A stretch of 64,000 bases of DNA. It comes from Streptomyces albogriseolus (GTDB taxonomy: Bacteria; Actinomycetota; Actinomycetes; Streptomycetales; Streptomycetaceae). A program made the translations under genes and the position numbers. Positions 1 through 8,214 of this stretch are shown in pieces (within the stretch, counting starts at the first letter, position 1; the number at the start of each line of letters is the position of its first letter). The notes under the pieces are model-generated. The model was not told where the DNA came from. It worked only from the letters and a program-made list of their open reading frames with translations, and ran no database searches. Location of the stretch: NCBI GenBank assembly GCA_014650475.1, contig BMVA01000001.1, forward strand, positions 310,001 through 374,000. Direction: 5' to 3'.

Positions 1-450
1 TTCGAGCGCGGTGATGAGGTCGACCACCTCGTCGAGGGGACGGTCGGACACGGCGGCGTGCACCAGGTCGGTGACCGGATCGGCGTACACCCGCCCGGCC
101 GCCCCGGACGCCGCACCCGGCGGCCCGGCGGGGTCTCGCGCGTCACCGGGGCGGTGCGGCTCTCCCGGCTCCCTCGGGGTGTCCACGGGATCCACCAGGT
201 CGACGGTCGCCACCGGGTCCCGCGGTCCTTCCGTGCCGACGGGTCCGCGCGGCCGGTCGACCGGGTCGCGTGGATGGTTGCCGTGCACGGGATCGCGGGA
301 GTAGCCGGCGTCCGCCGTCCGGTGGTGCGCCCAGGCCGGTTCGGGCCGGTGCGCGCCGGTCGCGGCGCCCGTCGTGCCGGCGGGCGGGGCCGTGGCCGTG
401 TCGACAGGTATGCCGGGTTCGTTGGAGGAGGACGAGGAGAAAGTGGTCAT
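1..450 (-). CDS. Hypothetical protein, Pro/Asp/Arg-rich N-terminus (partial)
   Basis: The gene runs off the left edge; 150 codons from the N-terminus are visible. The ATG at 450 is preceded by a GGAG element about six bases upstream. The first ~110 residues are low complexity, rich in Pro, Gly, Arg and Asp, with recurring RDPV/VDPVD-like units, and look disordered. The sequence becomes more ordered near the edge (DPVTDLVHAAVSDRPLDEVV), suggesting a folded C-terminal domain outside the window. No signal peptide or membrane segment is seen. The family is not recognised. Frames on the opposite strand over the same bases look like shadows. Confidence 0.7.
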   Translation of the reverse strand, partial: MTTFSSSSSNEPGIPVDTATAPPAGTTGAATGAHRPEPAWAHHRTADAGYSRDPVHGNHPRDPVDRPRGPVGTEGPRDPVATVDLVDPVDTPREPGEPHRPGDARDPAGPPGAASGAAGRVYADPVTDLVHAAVSDRPLDEVVDLITALE

Positions 451-692
451 GATCGACTCCAGGGGACGACTGATGACCATTACCAGGCTCCCCCACCGCG
501 TGCTGCCACTTGACTGAGCCGCAGGGATGACCTGCGACGATTCCGTGTTTCGGGTGGTGTTCGCGGGGCAGCGGTCGCGTGCGCGCGTGGCCGGTCCCCG
601 CCGCCATACCGGGGCCCGGAGGGGGAATCCGTCTCCTCGAGGACTGTGTCGCGGGACGGGTCCGCGGCTCGCGGTCACCGGAAAGGAGGGCA

Positions 693-1022
693 GTGACCTT
701 GGACACAACGACCGTGGTGTGGGGTGTCGCGGTTCTCGCCGCCCTGGTGCTGGCCGGCGCCGTGGCCGTGCTGGTGCGTCTGGTCCGCACACGGCGGGAG
801 TTGCGGCGGGCGGGGCTGCCCACCGGTCCCCGCTGGGTGTTCTGGGGCGCGGTGCTCTATCTGGTGTTTCCGGCCGATCTGTTGCCCGATCCGGTGTACC
901 TGGACGACATCGGCGTCCTGCTGCTCGCTCTGCGCACCATGCGTGGCTCCCTCGGCGCGGGGGCGTCCGGAGTGCCCGGAAGGCGGCCGGGCCGACAACC
1001 CGCCGATGATTACGCTCCGTGA
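693..1022 (+). CDS. DUF1232 (YkvA-like) small membrane protein
   Basis: A 109-residue protein. The GTG at 693 is chosen because AAAGGAGGG lies directly upstream; the frame is open further upstream but that part has no coding character. An N-terminal membrane segment (WGVAVLAALVLAGAVAVLV) is followed by a basic stretch and then the DUF1232 signature around residues 50-85 (FWGAVLYLVFPADLLPDPVY, then LDDIG). The family is found widely in bacteria as small membrane proteins of unknown function. It is monocistronic; the graspetide genes start 120 bases downstream after a non-coding gap. Confidence 0.8.
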   Translation: MTLDTTTVVWGVAVLAALVLAGAVAVLVRLVRTRRELRRAGLPTGPRWVFWGAVLYLVFPADLLPDPVYLDDIGVLLLALRTMRGSLGAGASGVPGRRPGRQPADDYAP

Positions 1023-1142
1023 GGAAACCAACCACCCGTTCGATTCGTATAAGTCTCTGGAAGCCAACGCAAGTCGGCGGACCAAGCGGCGGCGCACAGA
1101 AGGCCGTTGCCTGATCGGCGCAGCACCGACGAGGGAGAGACG

Positions 1143-1334
1143 ATGCAACCGTTCGCGCTCAACTACGCCCGTCCGGCGGTGGAGTTGGCCGTTGCCACTC
1201 CGTATGCGTATGACTCCGGACTGCAGTTGAACGTCCTCGGTGACGGGCGGATCGCGGCCTGCGACCACGCCCTGTTGCGCGAGGTGGGGACGACCACGTC
1301 CACCGCGGGCTCCAAGACCCACTTCGACGACTGA
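1143..1334 (+). CDS. tgmA: ATP-grasp-modified RiPP (graspetide) precursor TgmA
   Basis: A 63-residue precursor with the conserved N-terminal leader motif PFALNYARP and a Thr/Ser-rich C-terminal core: T50 T51 T52 S53 T54, then S57 K58 T59 and a terminal HFDD. This matches the GRASP_targ precursor family, in which the partner ATP-grasp ligase forms ester or amide bonds between Thr/Ser/Lys donors and Asp/Glu side chains. Here D62 and D63 are the likely acceptors. The ATG at 1143 follows GAGGGAGAG; the in-frame extension to 1107 lacks a ribosome site and precedes the conserved leader. The ligase tgmB starts 16 bases downstream. Ring pattern and activity cannot be read from sequence. Confidence 0.88.
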   Translation: MQPFALNYARPAVELAVATPYAYDSGLQLNVLGDGRIAACDHALLREVGTTTSTAGSKTHFDD

Positions 1335-1350
1335 ACGCGGACCGTAGACC

Positions 1351-2334
1351 ATGACCGTGCTGATCCTCACCTGCGAGGAGGATGTGACCGCCGACATGGT
1401 GGTGGTCCATCTGAACGGCGCAGGGGTGCCGGTGGTCCGTCTCGACCCCGCCGACCTCACCGAAGGCGTCTCGCTGTCCGGCGAGTACGTCCACGGCCGG
1501 TTCCGCGGCCATCTGTCCGCCGGCGGACGGCTGGTGAGCATCGGCGGACTGCGGTCGGTGTGGGTGCGCCGCCCCGGCCTGCCGGCCGGGCGCGCGCCGC
1601 AGCCGTCCGCCTGGCTGACGGAGGAGGCGTCACAGGCCCTCTACGGCATGCTGCGCGGCTGCGACGCGCGGTGGATGAACCACCCGGACGCCGCACGGCA
1701 GGCCCGCCACAAGCCGTGGCAGCTGCGCCTGGCCCAGCGCTGCGGGCTGCCCGTGCCGGCGACGGTGATCACGACGTTCCCGCGCGCGGCGCGGGAGTTC
1801 GCGGAGCGGTTCCCGGATCTGGTGGTCAAGCCGGTGTCGGGGGCGCATCCGCAGGATCCGCCGCGGGCCGTGCCGACCAGCAGGGTGGCGCCGGACACGG
1901 ACTTCTCGGCGGTGGCCTACGGGCCGACGCTGCTGCAGCGGCGGATCGCCAAGCGGGCGGACATCCGGCTCACCGTGGTGGGCGACGTGCTGCTGGCGGC
2001 GCGCAAGGCGACGGCGCCGGACGCCGACCCGCAGGTGGTGGACGTGCGGTTCGCCGCGCCCGGCCCGCCGTGGGAGCCCGCGGAGGTTGCGCCGCGCACC
2101 GCGGACGCCGTGCTCGACTACATGCGCCGGGCGCAACTGGCGTACGGGGCCTTCGACTTCGCCGAGGACGCGGACGGTACCTGGTGGTTCCTGGAGTGCA
2201 ACCAGTCGGGGCAGTTCGGGTTCGTCGAGGTGGAGACGGAACAGCCGATCGCGCGGACCATCGCGGAGTGGCTGTCCCGGCCCGTCCCCGAGGAGCCCGC
2301 CGAGCCGGCCTCCACGATCACCACGGCGCGGTGA
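1351..2334 (+). CDS. tgmB: ATP-grasp ribosomal peptide maturase TgmB
   Basis: A 327-residue ATP-grasp enzyme of the graspetide maturase family. The N-terminal region (MTVLILTCEEDVTADMVV) is the pre-ATP-grasp domain, which ends with VWVRRPG. The ATP-grasp fold follows from about residue 110, with the ATP-lysine strand FPDLVVKPVSG near residue 155-165 and the metal-binding end AFDFAEDADG plus FLECNQSGQF near residues 265-290. It would activate Asp side chains of TgmA as acyl-phosphates and join them to Thr/Ser/Lys. It starts 16 bases after tgmA, clearly as one transcript. The methyltransferase that often completes this locus (tgmC) is not next door: the next genes are on the other strand and unrelated. 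Confidence 0.9.
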   Translation: MTVLILTCEEDVTADMVVVHLNGAGVPVVRLDPADLTEGVSLSGEYVHGRFRGHLSAGGRLVSIGGLRSVWVRRPGLPAGRAPQPSAWLTEEASQALYGMLRGCDARWMNHPDAARQARHKPWQLRLAQRCGLPVPATVITTFPRAAREFAERFPDLVVKPVSGAHPQDPPRAVPTSRVAPDTDFSAVAYGPTLLQRRIAKRADIRLTVVGDVLLAARKATAPDADPQVVDVRFAAPGPPWEPAEVAPRTADAVLDYMRRAQLAYGAFDFAEDADGTWWFLECNQSGQFGFVEVETEQPIARTIAEWLSRPVPEEPAEPASTITTAR

Positions 2335-2379
2335 GCCCCGGCCACCGCGCCGGCGTGCCGGCCAGGGGGGGCGCGCGGG

Positions 2380-2598
2380 TCAGTGCGGCCGGGGGCCTGG
2401 CAGCAGGGCGGCGCGCTGCCAGCCGTTGCCGGGGGCCTGCTGCGGCCGGTCGAGGCCGGAGCCGTAGCCGGGCGACTGCAGGGGCCGCATGACCGACTCC
2501 AGTTCCCTGTTCACGCGTTCGGCCTCGCGGCGGACCTGTGCGGGCACGTCGCCGCACTCCGCGATGAGTCGGTCGTAGATGGGGGAATCCTGGAACAC
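2380..2598 (-). CDS. Small conserved Streptomyces protein, unknown function
   Basis: A 72-residue protein starting at a GTG at 2598, with AAAGG 13 bases upstream. The first 38 residues (MFQDSPIYDRLIAECGDVPA, followed by a charged helix) are well ordered and resemble a small conserved Streptomyces family I remember only as hypothetical. The C-terminal third is Pro/Gly-rich. No membrane segment or catalytic motif is visible. It converges on tgmB with 45 bases between stop codons. Confidence 0.7.
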   Translation of the reverse strand: MFQDSPIYDRLIAECGDVPAQVRREAERVNRELESVMRPLQSPGYGSGLDRPQQAPGNGWQRAALLPGPRPH

Positions 2599-2691
2599 CC
2601 GACAACGTGCCTTTCTGCTCGGCGTCCCCGGTGCGGGGCCGCGACTGCCGAGTGTATGCGGCCAACGGGGGTGAAGTGGGCGTTCCGGGCG

Positions 2692-3165
2692 TCAGGCGCC
2701 CGTCGTGGAGCCGGGCCGGACAATCATCAGCACGGTGACGGTCGCCCAGAGCAGGTTGAACACGCCGGTGGACATGGCGAGTTGGACGGTGCCGCGGTGA
2801 TCGACGGGCCGCCGCCCGTTCACCTGCGCGACGAGTTCGTCCTGACGGGGGAGCACGAAAGCGATGAGCGTACCGGCGGCCACCGCGGTCAGGAAGACCG
2901 AGGTGATGAGCCAGGCGTCGCCGAGAACGCCCATCGCGAGGCCGGTGGCCAGGCCCAGCACCGGCACGAGCACGCCGAGTCCCGCGTAGACGCGGCAGAT
3001 CCGGTGGAGCAGCTCCACGGTGCCGGCCGCGCGCGGGCCGGGGTCCGTCCCGTCCGCCGGGGCGGCGCGGCGGGCGGCCGGCGGGAACATGCTGGCGGCG
3101 ACGGTCACCGGACCGACGGCGACGATGGCGGCCAGGACGTGGAGGGACAGGAGCAGCTTGGTCAC
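2692..3165 (-). CDS. Four-helix integral membrane protein (DUF2269-like)
   Basis: A 157-residue protein with four hydrophobic segments: residues 4-26 (LLLSLHVLAAIVAVGPVTVA), ~60-80, ~85-107, and ~130-150. The HVLAAIVAVGP start and general layout resemble DUF2269-type integral membrane proteins; the assignment is tentative. No catalytic residues are evident. It is transcribed divergently from the GlxA-type regulator that begins 207 bases away, so that regulator may control it; this is inferred from position only. Confidence 0.7.
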   Translation of the reverse strand: MTKLLLSLHVLAAIVAVGPVTVAASMFPPAARRAAPADGTDPGPRAAGTVELLHRICRVYAGLGVLVPVLGLATGLAMGVLGDAWLITSVFLTAVAAGTLIAFVLPRQDELVAQVNGRRPVDHRGTVQLAMSTGVFNLLWATVTVLMIVRPGSTTGA

Positions 3166-3372
3166 CGGGGCTCTTTCCTTGAGGTGAAGGGCGTGAACGG
3201 CGTGATCGGTGTGATCGGCGGGATGCCGGGTTCACGCTAGGAGCCGTCGCGGCGGCCGGACAGCGGCTGGATCGACAGTTCCCCACGGATTCCCGCCAAC
3301 CGTCATGAGCAGGCACGCCGCACTCCGGACCTGGTGAGGTCGGGTGGCGGGAAGCCGTCTAGGGTGGTGTTC

Positions 3373-4365
3373 ATGCACTCCGTGGCGATCCTCGTCCTGG
3401 ACGGTGTGGTGCCGTTCGACATGGCGGCCCCCATGCAGGTGTTCGACTTCACCCGGCTGCCCGACGGGCGGCATCCGTACCGCGTCCGGCTCTGCGCCGA
3501 GCGGCCGGAGGTGGCCGCGGACGGCGGCTTCGCGCTGCGCGTGGACCGTGGTCTCGAGGCGCTGGCGGACGCCGACACGGTGATCGTGCCGGGGCGTGCC
3601 CCGAACTCCCCGCCGCCCTCCCCCGCGGTGCTCGCGGCGCTGCGGGAGGCGGCCGCGGCGGGCACCCGGATCGCGTCGGTGTGCGTGGGTGCCTTCGTGC
3701 TGGCGGAGGCGGGCCTGCTGGACGGGCTGCGCGCCACCACGCACTGGGTGGCCGCCGAGGAGTTCGCGCACGCGTATCCGCTGGTGGAGGTGGAGCCGGA
3801 CGTCCTCTACGTGGACAACGGGCACATCCTCACCTCGGCCGGCGCCGCCGCCGCGCTGGACCTGTGCCTGCACATGATCCGCCGTGACTTCGGGTCGGCG
3901 GTGGCGGCGAACGCCGCGCGGATGTCGGTGATGCCGCTGGAACGCGAGGGCGGGCAGGCCCAGTTCATCGTGCACGAGCATCCGCCGGTGCCGCGCGGCT
4001 CGGACCTGGAACCGCTGCTGGAGTGGATCGAGGACAACCTGGCGCACGAGGTGACGCTCGCCGCGCTGGCGGCGCGGGCCGGGATGAGCGAGCGCACCTT
4101 CAGCCGACGCTTCCGCGAGCAGACCGGCACCACGCCGCTGCAGTGGCTGCTGCGGGCCCGGGTGCGGCGCGCCCAGTACCTGCTGGAGAACAGCGACCAC
4201 ACGGTCGAACGGATCGCGCAGCAGGCGGGGTTCGGCTCCCCCACGGCGTTCCGCGAGCGGTTCCGCAAGGTGGTGGGCACGACTCCGTACGCCTATCGCA
4301 GGTCGTTCACGGGCGGGCGCTCAGACGGCCAGCGGCAGGCCGCTCTCCCCGTCCGCCTCGGATGA
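3373..4365 (+). CDS. GlxA-family transcriptional regulator (DJ-1/PfpI + AraC HTH)
   Basis: A 330-residue regulator. Residues ~1-180 form a DJ-1/PfpI-like domain with the nucleophile-elbow cysteine at about 104 (IASVCVGAF). Residues ~215-325 contain two AraC-type helix-turn-helix motifs (LAALAARAGMSERTFSRRF, then VERIAQQAGFGSPTAFRERF). The ATG at 3373 begins the conserved strand MHSVAILVLDG; the upstream in-frame extension is not conserved in character. Such proteins sense small molecules and activate adjacent genes. The C-terminal 45 bases overlap tail-to-tail with the DUF5133 gene on the other strand. Confidence 0.88.
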   Translation: MHSVAILVLDGVVPFDMAAPMQVFDFTRLPDGRHPYRVRLCAERPEVAADGGFALRVDRGLEALADADTVIVPGRAPNSPPPSPAVLAALREAAAAGTRIASVCVGAFVLAEAGLLDGLRATTHWVAAEEFAHAYPLVEVEPDVLYVDNGHILTSAGAAAALDLCLHMIRRDFGSAVAANAARMSVMPLEREGGQAQFIVHEHPPVPRGSDLEPLLEWIEDNLAHEVTLAALAARAGMSERTFSRRFREQTGTTPLQWLLRARVRRAQYLLENSDHTVERIAQQAGFGSPTAFRERFRKVVGTTPYAYRRSFTGGRSDGQRQAALPVRLG

Positions 4366-4578
4366 CCGGCCACGGTCCGTCCGGGCCCGGGCGAGCAGGT
4401 CGTCGGCGCGCGCGACGGCGTCGTGGATGCCGGCCGTGCCCATCGTCACGCAGAGCCTGCGGGTGACCTCCTCCAGTTCCCCGGCCACCGCCGGTGTCTG
4501 CCGTTCCGCCTGCGCGATCCGCAGCGTCGCATACCGCGTCAGCAGCTGCCTGACGGTCTTCGGATCCGGTACGAGCAC
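4321..4578 (-). CDS. DUF5133 domain protein
   Basis: An 85-residue protein. The GTG at 4578 is preceded by GAGAGGGG; the longer open frame to 4671 is AT-richer and lacks coding bias. The N-terminus VLVPDPKTVRQLLTRYATLR and the middle ELEEVTRRLCVTMGT are the hallmarks of DUF5133, a small actinomycete family that often occurs near or within regulatory proteins; its function is unknown. It lies downstream of the ABC exporter on the same strand in genome order, and its 3' end overlaps the last 45 bases of the convergent GlxA-type gene. Confidence 0.82.
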   Translation of the reverse strand: MLVPDPKTVRQLLTRYATLRIAQAERQTPAVAGELEEVTRRLCVTMGTAGIHDAVARADDLLARARTDRGRSSEADGESGLPLAV

Positions 4579-4722
4579 GTAGCGCCCCTCTCGTGTTTTC
4601 GGTGCGCCTGCCCGAAAAAGACGAAACCACGCACTTCCCGCGCTCCGCTGATCGAAAATGACCGAAAACATTCGCTCTGCGACCGGACCGCCGGGGCGGA
4701 CGGCCGTTCACGCGACGCCCGT

Positions 4723-6492
4723 TCAGGCCACCTGGCCGCTGTGCAGCGCCGTGTACGCACCGCCCCGCCGCAGCAGTTCCTCGTGCGTGCCGACCTCCTG
4801 GACCGCCCCGTCGGCCATCACCACGATCCGGTCGGCCCCGCGCACCGTGGACAGCCGGTGCGCCACGACGAACGTGGTGCGCCCGCGCAGCAGCCGGGCG
4901 AGCGCCTCCTGCACCAGCGCCTCCGAGCGGGTGTCCAGCGCCGACGTCGCCTCGTCCAGCACCAGCACCTTGGGGTCCCGTATCAGGGCGCGGGCGATGG
5001 CCAGCCGCTGGCGCTGACCGCCCGACAGCCGCGCCCCGCGCTCCCCGACGAGGGTGTCCAGGCCCTGCGGCAGCCGCTCGACGAACTCCAGCGCGTTGGC
5101 GTCGCGCAGCGCGGCCCGCACCGTCCTCTCGTCCGCGTCGTCCATGCCGTAGGCGACGTTCTCCCGCACGGTGCCGTCGAACAGGATCGACTCCTGGGGT
5201 ACCACGGACAGGAAGCGCCGGTAGGTGCGCAGGTCCAGGGTGTTCATGTCGGCGCCGTCGACCAGCAGCCGGCCGGAGGTGGGACGGATGAACCCGATGA
5301 CGAGGTTGAGCACCGTGGACTTGCCCGCCCCGGACGCGCCGACCAGGGCGACGGTCTCGCCCGGCGCGACGTCGAGGGTGAAGTCCCGTACGGCGGGGCG
5401 GTCGTCGCCGTCGTAGGCGTGCCCGACGCCCTCGAAGGTCACCGCGCCGCGCAGCGCGGTGAGTTCGGCCTTGCCCTCGTTGTCCTCCAGCTCCGGCGCC
5501 TGCAGCACCTCGCCGACCGAGCGCACGGACTCCAGCCCCTTGGTGATGACCGGGGCCAGACCGGCCAGCGTGGTGGTGGAGTTGGTGAGGGTGGTCAGGA
5601 AGGCGCTGAGCATCACGACGTCGCCTGCGGTGACGCCCCAGACGTCGTAGTACGAGACGAGGGCGGCCCCGGCCAGCACCGCCACGCCGACCACGTTGAG
5701 GACCACCCAGGCCAGCGAGCCGAACCGCCCGTTGACCAGGTCGAGGCGCATCCCGGAGGTGAGCAGCCGGTCGAGGGTGCCGTGCATGCGGCGCAGCGCC
5801 TTGCCCTCCAGGCCGTGGGCGCGGGTCACGGGGATCAGCCGGGTCATCTCGGTGACGCGGGAGGACAGGGTCTCCACCTCGTGCCGGAAGTGCTCGTTGT
5901 GGGTGCGCAGCCGCGCCCTCAGCCGGGCGACGAGCAGGGCCGCGGCGGGTACCACGACGAGGAAGACGGGCAGGAACTCGGGGGTGCGCACACCGATGAT
6001 GACCAGTCCGCCGGCCAGCACGGTGAGCGCGCCGAGCCCGGTCTCCGCGGTCTGCTGCACCATCTGCTCGACGGTCTCGACGTCGCGGACCACCTTGGCC
6101 TGGAGCACGCCCGCGCTGACCCGGGAGTGGTAGCCGATGGAGAGCTGCTGCATGCGCGTGCACAGCGCGGAGCGCAGGGCGGTGCCCATGCGGCGGACGC
6201 TGCCGTAGAGGAGACGGACGTACAGCACGTGCAGCGGGTAGTTGACCAGCAGGATGAACATGATGACGCCGGTGCTGGTCCACAGCCGGGAGACCGGCTG
6301 GTGCTGGACGACGGTGTCGATGATCGACGCGGTGATCAGCGGCAGCAGCCAGACGGGGCTGTGCTTGACGGTGAAGACGACGACGGCCGCGGCCAGGCGG
6401 CCGCGGTCCGCGCGGAACAGGTAGCCGAGCGTGCGCACCGGATGCTCGCCCCGGTAGCGGTGGTCGAGCGGTCTCGTCTGCGGCGATGCCAT
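4723..6492 (-). CDS. ABC exporter, fused permease and ATPase
   Basis: A 589-residue half-transporter. Six membrane helices lie in residues ~30-320, followed by the nucleotide-binding domain: Walker A GASGAGKST near residue 385, Q-loop VVPQES, signature LSGGQRQR, Walker B VLVLDEATSALD and the H-loop VVAHRLS. The type IV exporter fold suggests a lipid, drug or peptide substrate as a homodimer. The sequence does not show the substrate. It is on the same strand as the upstream aldo/keto reductase, but a 10-bp GC hairpin (6549-6580) separates the two, so it probably has its own promoter. Confidence 0.9.
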   Translation of the reverse strand: MASPQTRPLDHRYRGEHPVRTLGYLFRADRGRLAAAVVVFTVKHSPVWLLPLITASIIDTVVQHQPVSRLWTSTGVIMFILLVNYPLHVLYVRLLYGSVRRMGTALRSALCTRMQQLSIGYHSRVSAGVLQAKVVRDVETVEQMVQQTAETGLGALTVLAGGLVIIGVRTPEFLPVFLVVVPAAALLVARLRARLRTHNEHFRHEVETLSSRVTEMTRLIPVTRAHGLEGKALRRMHGTLDRLLTSGMRLDLVNGRFGSLAWVVLNVVGVAVLAGAALVSYYDVWGVTAGDVVMLSAFLTTLTNSTTTLAGLAPVITKGLESVRSVGEVLQAPELEDNEGKAELTALRGAVTFEGVGHAYDGDDRPAVRDFTLDVAPGETVALVGASGAGKSTVLNLVIGFIRPTSGRLLVDGADMNTLDLRTYRRFLSVVPQESILFDGTVRENVAYGMDDADERTVRAALRDANALEFVERLPQGLDTLVGERGARLSGGQRQRLAIARALIRDPKVLVLDEATSALDTRSEALVQEALARLLRGRTTFVVAHRLSTVRGADRIVVMADGAVQEVGTHEELLRRGGAYTALHSGQVA

Positions 6493-6548
6493 GGGCGGTG
6501 GTCCTCCCCCTGTGAAGCGCCGCCCGGGCGGATCGCGGCGCGCGAACG

Positions 6549-6580
6549 GCGCCCGGCGCCCCTCGTGGGTCGCCGGGCGC
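6549..6580 (-). terminator. Hairpin terminator after the aldo/keto reductase gene
   Basis: Perfect 10-bp GC stem (GCGCCCGGCG with its complement) around a 12-base loop, just past the stop codon of the reductase gene. There is no U-tract, as is usual in Streptomyces. Confidence 0.6.
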
Positions 6581-6592
6581 GGGAACGGCCGC

Positions 6593-7450
6593 TCAGGCCG
6601 CGTCGAGCTCCGCGATCTCCTCGGCGCTCAGTTCGAGGTCGGCGGCGCGCACGGAGTCCTGGACCGACTCGGGACGGCTCGCGCCCGGGATCGGCACGAC
6701 GACCGGCGACTTGGCGAGCATCCAGGCGAGGCACACCTGGTGCGCGCTCACCCCGTGCGCCTGCGCCACGCGCGCGAACGGCGCGTAGGTGGAGCCGAGT
6801 TCACCGGCCTTGGAGATGCCGCCGAACGGGCTCCAGGGCAGGAAGGCGACACCCAGTTCGTCGCACAGCTCCAGCTCCGGCTCGCTGGAGCGGAAGGCGG
6901 GCGAGAACTGGTTCTGCACGGAGACGAGACGCCCGCCGAGGATCTCCTGGGCCTCCCGGATCTGCCCGGGGTCGGCGTTGGAGATGCCCGCCATGCGGAT
7001 CTTCCCCTCGTCGAGCAGGTCACGGAGGGCGCCGACGGACTCCGCGTACGGGACGCGGGGGTCGGGCCGGTGGAACTGGTAGAGGCCGATCGCCTCCACG
7101 CCCAGCCGGCGCAGGGACGCCTCGCAGGCCCGCTTCAGGTACTCCGGGCGCCCGTCGAGGGTCCAGCTGCCGTCGCCGGGGCGCAGATGCCCGCCCTTGG
7201 TGGCGACCAGGACGTCGCCGCCCCGCTCGTGGGTGGAGAGCGCCTTGGCGATCAGGCTCTCGTTGTGCCCCACCTCCCCGGCGTCCCGGTGGTAGGCGTC
7301 CGCGGTGTCGATCAGGGTGACGCCCGCGTCCAGGGCGGCGTGCAGGGTGGCCAGCGAACGGGACTCGTCGGGCCGCCCCTCGATCGACATGGGCATCCCG
7401 CCCAGTCCGATCGCGGACACCCCGACCTCACCGATACGACGCGTGTGCAT
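6593..7450 (-). CDS. Aldo/keto reductase
   Basis: A 285-residue NADPH-dependent reductase of the TIM-barrel AKR superfamily. The catalytic tetrad is visible: Asp and Tyr in IDTADAYH, Lys in VATKGGH, and His in LYQFHRPDP. The C-terminal cofactor region contains VVVPIPGASRPESVQ. Length and motif order are normal for a single-domain AKR acting on aldehydes or ketones; the substrate is unknown. The gene is divergent from the VOC gene across 220 bases. Confidence 0.9.
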   Translation of the reverse strand: MHTRRIGEVGVSAIGLGGMPMSIEGRPDESRSLATLHAALDAGVTLIDTADAYHRDAGEVGHNESLIAKALSTHERGGDVLVATKGGHLRPGDGSWTLDGRPEYLKRACEASLRRLGVEAIGLYQFHRPDPRVPYAESVGALRDLLDEGKIRMAGISNADPGQIREAQEILGGRLVSVQNQFSPAFRSSEPELELCDELGVAFLPWSPFGGISKAGELGSTYAPFARVAQAHGVSAHQVCLAWMLAKSPVVVPIPGASRPESVQDSVRAADLELSAEEIAELDAA

Positions 7451-7670
7451 GTGCGCGGAGCCCCTTCCGGCTGTCGTGCTGGCGATCGTGGAAAGCGCAT
7501 ACCAGCCTCGTCGCCGGGTGCCCGGAAATCCAACAGAGAAATCCGAACGGATTCATCGGCCCGGTCGCTGAATCACCCCCGTCCGCCCCGGCCCTGCTCG
7601 CCGCGCGCCCCTCCGCCCCCGGCGTTACGCTGCGCGAAACCGCCCCTTTGCCCCCTAGCAGGAGGTTTCG

Positions 7671-8084
7671 ATGGCCCCGCTCCTCAATCCGTACCTCACC
7701 TTCGACGGGAACGCCCGGCGGGCGATGGAGTACTACAAGGAGGTCTTCGGCGGGGAGCTGAACCTGCATACCTTCGGGGAGGTCGGCGGCGCCGGGAAGG
7801 AGTACGCCGACAAGATCATGCACGGCATGCTCACCACCCCCGACGGCTTCACGCTCATGGGCTCGGACGGGCCTCCCGGCATGGAGCACACCTCCGGCAA
7901 CAACTTCGCCGTGAGCCTCAGCGGCGAGGAGGAGGACACGCTGCGCGGCTTCTGGGACAAGCTGTCCGACGGGGGTCAGGTGTCCGTGCCGCTGGAACGG
8001 CAGATGTGGGGCGACGTCTTCGGGATGTGCACGGACCGTTTCGGCGTCCCGTGGATGGTCAACATCAGCCCGCGGGAGGGCTGA
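7671..8084 (+). CDS. VOC family protein (PhnB/glyoxalase-like)
   Basis: A 137-residue vicinal-oxygen-chelate protein with a strong AGGAGG site before the ATG at 7671. It begins with LNPYLTFDGNARRAMEYYKE, typical of the PhnB/YjdN subgroup (often listed as 3-demethylubiquinone-methyltransferase-like), and ends with DRFGVPWMVNISP. Two beta-alpha-beta-beta-beta modules are expected. Ligand and activity are unknown. It is divergent from the aldo/keto reductase. Confidence 0.88.
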   Translation: MAPLLNPYLTFDGNARRAMEYYKEVFGGELNLHTFGEVGGAGKEYADKIMHGMLTTPDGFTLMGSDGPPGMEHTSGNNFAVSLSGEEEDTLRGFWDKLSDGGQVSVPLERQMWGDVFGMCTDRFGVPWMVNISPREG

Positions 8085-8214
8085 GGCAGCTCGGCCGGCC
8101 GGCGGTTGACGCGGCGGTCCGGCGGGGATCATCGTGCAGGCCTGGCGCGCGCCGGCGGGGCGTGGCGCGGACACGGGCCCGGCGGCGGACGGCGGCCCGG
8201 GGAGAGGCGGCGGC

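Noticed and set aside
4423..7320. A 965-codon open frame on the plus strand antisense to the ABC exporter and aldo/keto reductase
   Set aside because: It is the expected mirror of high third-position GC in the real genes; the translation is Gly/Arg/His/Gln-rich without domains.
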